DNA of 17,010 bases from positions 8,894-25,903 of the forward strand of contig DHPN01000009.1 of NCBI GenBank assembly GCA_002407925.1. The letters are read 5' to 3'. This DNA is from Atopobiaceae bacterium UBA5363 (lineage in GTDB: Bacteria; Actinomycetota; Coriobacteriia; Coriobacteriales; Atopobiaceae). A program made the translations under genes and the position numbers. Under the pieces are notes generated by a model. It did not search any database. It was not told where the DNA came from and saw only the letters and a program-made list of their open reading frames with translations. Below are positions 13,400-17,010 of this stretch, piece after piece; position 1 is the stretch's first letter; every line of letters starts with the position of its first letter.

Positions 13400-15925
13400 C
13401 TAGTCACTGCCAAGCAGGTCCTCAATGAAGCCAGCGCGATAGTGATCGAAAACGGCCGCACCTAAATCTTGCGTTGCATCAAGAAGCACATCGGCCCAAA
13501 TGCCAAAGTCTCGATCTCCTTCATAATCATTGACTGTCTGACGTACATGCCAGAGGTGCTTCGACGTCTCCTCAGACGTATCAATTTCGAAGAACTTCGT
13601 CGAGTGGGCGTCGGCATCAAGCACCACATGATCATGCGCCTTGAAAAAAGCATCGAGAGCATCCCGCCACCTGCGCTTATCCCAGCCCCAGTCGTAGTCT
13701 ATCTTTCCTAGCTGCTGTATGTCGTGTGCAGCAATCAGGCGCACGCGCCTCCAGAGGGCATTGCGAACGAGCAGGGTCACGGCGCGTCGGTCTGGCACGA
13801 CGACGTCAGTTGCCGCGGGGGGAACTACGCTGGCATCCTCGCCGGAGGCGGCCCACTCGTCTACAAGGCTGGAGTCAACGGTGCGTACGGTGAAGCCGAG
13901 CCACTCAAGGATCTCCTTTAAGCGCTCGTCAAACTTGTCCGCAGGTATCGTGCGGCTGAGCACGTGGTAGGCCTCAGAGAGATAGCGCAGCAGCGTCCCT
14001 TCTGAGCGGGCCATGCCGAAGCCGGAGATGTAGCCCTTGAAATCGTTTGCCGTCTCGAGCATGTCGCGCAGCACCGACTTTGGCCTCAGCTGGAAGTCAC
14101 GGGCCCAGGGTACTTTCTCGCAGTAGCTCTCAAAGGCGGCATTTAGCAGGCCCTCAAGTGGCTTGGGGTAGCTGATGTCGACGATGCGCTCCATGCGCTC
14201 GTCGTAGTCAATGCCATCGGCCTTCATCTGTGCCATAGCGGCATCGCGCGCGCGTCTTTCTTGCGCACGGAGGATCGACCAAGGATTTTCTAAGGTAGCC
14301 TCGATCATAGAGATGACGTCGAGTGCATATGTGTCGCTCTCTGAGTCCAAAAGCTCTATCGCTGCTAGGAGGAAGGGAGAAAGGGGCTGGTCAAGAGCAA
14401 AGTCTTCAGGAAGGTCAACGGTGGCCGACCAATTTGTCTCCCCGTTAGGGAGCTCCTTGCGTATGGCTACCCCCGCATCGACCAATGTCGCGAAAATCTC
14501 GTCAGAGCGCATGAGGAGCTTCGCCTTTTGTTCATCTGTCTGCCCGGAGTCAAATATCAACTTCTGTATGCGTGCCTCGGCGTCGCCCCCCTGCAGGATC
14601 TCAGCAAGGACCATTGCGTGGGTGACGCGCAAATGAGGCAGCAGCTTCTCTGGAGATGAGCCTGCGAGGTGCTCAAGCGTCTGCTCGTTCCAGTTGACAA
14701 AGCCCTCAGGAGGGCGCTTGCGCTTGATGCGGCGTCTTGCCTTGGGGTCGTTGCCTGCCTTCGCAAGCGCTCGTGCATTGTCTATCTCATACTCTGGGGC
14801 CTCAACGATGACAAGGCCCTCTGTGTCATATCCCATTCTGCCAGCGCGGCCTGCAATTTGGTGAAATTCACGGCTGCGCAGGCGACGCATGCGGCTGCCA
14901 TCGAATTTGGTGAGCGCTGTGAAAAGCACTGTGTGGATTGGCACATTGATGCCGACGCCGAGCGTGTCGGTGCCGCAAATCACGGGAAGGAGGCCGCGCT
15001 GGGCAAGCTTTTCCACGAGCAGGCGATAGCGCGGCAGCATGCCGGCGTGATGTACGCCGACCCCGCAGGAGAGCAGGTGCTTGAGAATCTTGCCGAAGGC
15101 CGTGGTGAAGCGCGTCCCTTTGCAAGCGTCTTTTATGGCTGTGCGCTGTTCTTTGCTTGTGACGCCATAGCTTGCGAGAGCTTGTGCGGTATGCAACGCT
15201 GACTCCTGCGAGCTGTGGACGAGGTAAAGGGGGGCCTCTCCTTGCTTGATGGCCAACTCTACGGTGGCCTCGAGGGGCGTGTCCACATAGCGATACGACA
15301 GGGGCACAGGACGCTGTGCGTCAAGCACGCAATCGACCTCGCGTCCAGTTTGCTTTTTGAGCGAGGAGGCAATGTGGCTCACGTCTCCCAGCGTCGCACT
15401 CATGAGAAGAAATTGCGTCTGAGGCAGCGTGAGCAGAGGAACCTGCCAGGCCCAGCCGCGCTCCGGATCTGCAAAGTAGTGGAACTCATCCATCACTACT
15501 GCCGCTACGTCGGATTTCTCTCCCTCGCTCAAGGCGATGTTGGCGATGATCTCTTCGGTGCAGCAGACAATGGGCGCATTTGCGTTGATGTGCGTATCTC
15601 CTGTAAGCATGCCAACATTGTCTTTGCCCAGCAGCTTGACCAGGGAGAAGAACTTTTCGTTGACGAGCGCCTTGATCGGGGCGGTGTAGTAGGCCACCTT
15701 GCCAGATGAGAGGCAGAAATAGAGCAGGCCAAGCGCGACAAGCGTCTTGCCTGAACCTGTTGGTGTCCCAAGAATCACGTGGTCGCCTGCGGCCAGATCG
15801 AGGAGGGCCTCCTGTTGGTGCGACCACAGCGAAAGCCCCTGACGTGAAGTCCAGTCCAAAAATACATCAAGAGCTTCGTCGGGGTCGAGGTCGTCTTCGT
15901 AAATCGGTAGTTGCTCTTTGGTCAT
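13400..15925 (-). CDS. Ski2-like DEAD/DEAH-box helicase (DUF3516-type)
   Basis: This is an 841-residue superfamily 2 helicase, probably an RNA helicase of the Ski2/Mtr4-like group seen in actinobacteria. Motifs in order are Walker A TPTGSGKT (54-61), TAPIKALVNEKF (motif Ia, 81-92), TGDTHIN (108-114), the Walker B box DEFH (146-149), SAT (176-178) with MSATLGD, motif V GTDTLGVGINVP (318-329), and motif VI HQIAGRAGRMG (355-365). The region from about 400 to 841 is long, acidic and helical, and is probably the DUF3516-like C-terminal part of actinobacterial homologues. I name that family from general resemblance, not a search. ATG at 15925-15923 is preceded on its own strand by AAGAGGA. The 3' end faces the DUF523-PNP gene with a 37-base gap. 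The substrate is unknown; RNA decay or ribosome-related work is plausible. Confidence 0.9.
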   Translation of the reverse strand: MTKEQLPIYEDDLDPDEALDVFLDWTSRQGLSLWSHQQEALLDLAAGDHVILGTPTGSGKTLVALGLLYFCLSSGKVAYYTAPIKALVNEKFFSLVKLLGKDNVGMLTGDTHINANAPIVCCTEEIIANIALSEGEKSDVAAVVMDEFHYFADPERGWAWQVPLLTLPQTQFLLMSATLGDVSHIASSLKKQTGREVDCVLDAQRPVPLSYRYVDTPLEATVELAIKQGEAPLYLVHSSQESALHTAQALASYGVTSKEQRTAIKDACKGTRFTTAFGKILKHLLSCGVGVHHAGMLPRYRLLVEKLAQRGLLPVICGTDTLGVGINVPIHTVLFTALTKFDGSRMRRLRSREFHQIAGRAGRMGYDTEGLVIVEAPEYEIDNARALAKAGNDPKARRRIKRKRPPEGFVNWNEQTLEHLAGSSPEKLLPHLRVTHAMVLAEILQGGDAEARIQKLIFDSGQTDEQKAKLLMRSDEIFATLVDAGVAIRKELPNGETNWSATVDLPEDFALDQPLSPFLLAAIELLDSESDTYALDVISMIEATLENPWSILRAQERRARDAAMAQMKADGIDYDERMERIVDISYPKPLEGLLNAAFESYCEKVPWARDFQLRPKSVLRDMLETANDFKGYISGFGMARSEGTLLRYLSEAYHVLSRTIPADKFDERLKEILEWLGFTVRTVDSSLVDEWAASGEDASVVPPAATDVVVPDRRAVTLLVRNALWRRVRLIAAHDIQQLGKIDYDWGWDKRRWRDALDAFFKAHDHVVLDADAHSTKFFEIDTSEETSKHLWHVRQTVNDYEGDRDFGIWADVLLDATQDLGAAVFDHYRAGFIEDLLGSD

Positions 15926-15994
15926 GTGTCCTCTTTCGCTTCAAGTGACGCCCTATCCATCGTAGCGAAGACGGAGCCTCAGACGAGGGCTGTT

Positions 15995-16003
15995 TGCTAA
16001 GAT
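15995..16003 (+). promoter_or_regulatory. Possible extended -10 promoter for folP (TGCTAAGAT)
   Basis: TGC followed by TAAGAT (15998-16003) forms an extended -10 element. The usual seven-base distance puts the start at G16010, the first base of the hairpin at 16010-16050. The -35 region (15975-15980) is poor. Confidence 0.38.
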
Positions 16004-16009
16004 GGTCAT

Positions 16010-16050
16010 GCGCTGTGTCATGGTCTGGTACCGGGCAGCATGACAGGCGC
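16010..16050 (+). other. Long 5'-leader hairpin upstream of folP
   Basis: GCGC (16010-16013) pairs with GCGC (16047-16050). TGTCATG (16016-16022) pairs with CATGACA (16039-16045). CTG (16025-16027) pairs with CAG (16036-16038). Together they give 14 base pairs with two small bulges and an eight-base loop. The 7-bp arms are perfect. As RNA it would sit at the extreme 5' end of the folP leader. As DNA the dyad could be a repressor site. No T-run follows. Confidence 0.5.
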
Positions 16051-16103
16051 CTGAAATCAAGACACAAGTGTCGGGGCCGGGCCCGAGAGAGGCTGGCTGG
16101 CAT

Positions 16104-17010
16104 ATGGATGCTTCAGGATCTACGCGCCTGCCGTTGGCTGGAGAAAAAAACGGGTGGGAAGAACTCGGTACAGCCGCAGCAAGCTTGAGGACAACATGGC
16201 AGTGCGGGCGCTTCGACGTCAGTTTGGAGCGGCCTGTTGTCATGGGCGTGCTGAACGTCACACCTGATTCGTTTTCGGACGGTGGGGAGCACAATGAGCC
16301 GGAGGAAGCGATTGCCTTCGCGTCCAAGCTGCTTGCAGAGGGTGCCGACATCATTGACGTGGGGGGAGAGTCCACACGCCCCGGTGCCGTGGAAGTTGCT
16401 GGCAGAGAAGAGCTGCGGCGCACGCTTCCTGTCGTAAGAGAGCTCGCACGCAAGGGGGTTTGTGTCTCGATTGATACGCGTCACGCCCAGGTTGCTGCCG
16501 CCTGTATTGAGGCTGGGGCATCAGCAATAAACGATGTCTCAGGCTTTCGTGACCCAGCCATGGTTGATGTCGCCTGCAGCTGCGATGCCGGGCTTGTTGT
16601 AATGCACATGAAAGGAGACCCAAGGTCAATGCAGCAGGCAGCAAGCTATGATAACGTTGTTGCCGAAGTGTCAAGCTATCTGAGAAGGCAAGCACTCCTT
16701 CTCGAGCACGAGGGCATCTCTCACAGCCGCATCTGCATCGACCCTGGTCCGGGCTTCGGCAAAAAGGCTGAGCACAGCCTCGCTCTCCTCAAGGCGACAG
16801 ACGAGCTCGCCTCCCTCGGTTGGCCTTTGATGGTGGCAACGTCACGCAAAGGCTTTGTGGGACAGGTCACAGGCGTCCGCTGTGCCCGCGAGCGTGTGGC
16901 CGGCTCCGTTGCAAGCGCTCTGTATGCCGTCGAGCATGGGGCAACCGTAGTGCGAGTCCACGACGTTGCGGCAACAGTCCAAGCCCTTCGCATGCTTCAG
17001 GCCATACAGA
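16104..17010 (+). CDS. folP: Dihydropteroate synthase, partial (3' end outside window)
   Basis: FolP condenses 4-aminobenzoate with the pterin diphosphate to give dihydropteroate in folate synthesis, in the cytoplasm, and is the target of sulfonamides. About 302 codons are visible without a stop, so only the last few are missing. Motifs of the TIM barrel are MGVLNVTPDSFSDGG (47-61), DVGGESTRPGA (85-95), SIDTRHAQVA, AINDVSG, DPGPGFGK and the substrate/sulfonamide-site loop TSRKGFVG. The start is uncertain. ATG 16104 has a distant AGAGG at 16088-16092 and gives about 30 extra residues. TTG 16185 gives the usual short start (MRTTWQCGRFDV) but lacks a ribosome site. The frame is open upstream to a stop at 16041, with a GTG at 16068. 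It is divergent from the helicase. Other folate genes probably lie to the right. Confidence 0.93.
   Translation, partial: MDASGSTRLPLAGEKNGWEELGTAAASLRTTWQCGRFDVSLERPVVMGVLNVTPDSFSDGGEHNEPEEAIAFASKLLAEGADIIDVGGESTRPGAVEVAGREELRRTLPVVRELARKGVCVSIDTRHAQVAAACIEAGASAINDVSGFRDPAMVDVACSCDAGLVVMHMKGDPRSMQQAASYDNVVAEVSSYLRRQALLLEHEGISHSRICIDPGPGFGKKAEHSLALLKATDELASLGWPLMVATSRKGFVGQVTGVRCARERVAGSVASALYAVEHGATVVRVHDVAATVQALRMLQAIQ

Noticed and set aside
14669..15202. 177-codon plus-strand frame inside the helicase gene
   Set aside because: It is antisense to helicase motifs V and VI, which are intact on the minus strand.
15959..15964. TACGAT (minus strand) as a -10 box for the helicase gene
   Set aside because: The distance to the start codon is reasonable, but no -35 or TG extension supports it.
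1..17010. CRISPR array, transposase, phage genes, tRNA or rRNA
   Set aside because: I scanned for regular direct repeats, transposase or integrase motifs, and tRNA T-loop/acceptor patterns, and saw none.

Overview
The window is chromosomal housekeeping DNA from a moderately GC-rich bacterium, most likely an actinomycete of class Coriobacteriia (the Atopobium/Olsenella/Collinsella neighbourhood). That placement is an inference. It rests on a transketolase that looks like a separate N-terminal-subunit gene, long HPF, DegV, a Ski2-like helicase with a long C-terminal region, frequent TTG/GTG starts with strong GGAGG-type ribosome sites, and the overall gene style. I see no insertion sequence, phage gene, CRISPR array, tRNA or rRNA.

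Layout. At the left edge the start of a transketolase N-terminal-subunit gene runs leftward (1-263). A divergent intergenic region with a 12-bp tandem repeat separates it from a tight rightward cluster metG - ksgA (rsmA) - tatD (506-3994). Next comes comFC (4103-4882). The roughly 360-bp gap after it is not empty: an extended -10 box is followed, at the expected start distance, by a sequence that folds into a closed multi-branched RNA of about 267 nt (4942-5208). An orphan solute-binding lipoprotein gene (5242-6255) follows, then long-form hpf/raiA (6376-6966). The order comFC - structured RNA - hpf/raiA suggests a member of the raiA-motif class of noncoding RNAs. That assignment is inferred from context and folding only.

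From hpf onward the genes form one probable transcription unit with overlaps or short gaps. It encodes DegV (fatty-acid binding), a beta-hydroxyacid dehydrogenase with a His/Asp/Glu-rich tail, a small membrane protein, a NYN-LOTUS putative RNase, a small alpha-helical repeat protein, a membrane-anchored SurA-N-like protein, and a DUF523 (TudS-like)-purine nucleoside phosphorylase fusion ending at 13362. A long Ski2-like DEAD/H helicase (15925-13400) is convergent to this unit. The window ends in folP (dihydropteroate synthase, from 16104, cut off at the right edge), divergent from the helicase and preceded by a strong hairpin that begins at the predicted transcript start.

Functional themes are translation and ribosome care (MetG, KsgA, long HPF, the structured RNA), RNA handling (NYN-LOTUS, helicase), envelope proteins (lipoprotein, membrane protein, SurA-N-like), and nucleotide/folate metabolism (DUF523-PNP, FolP). 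The strongest candidates for something under-described are the structured RNA and the DUF523-PNP fusion.
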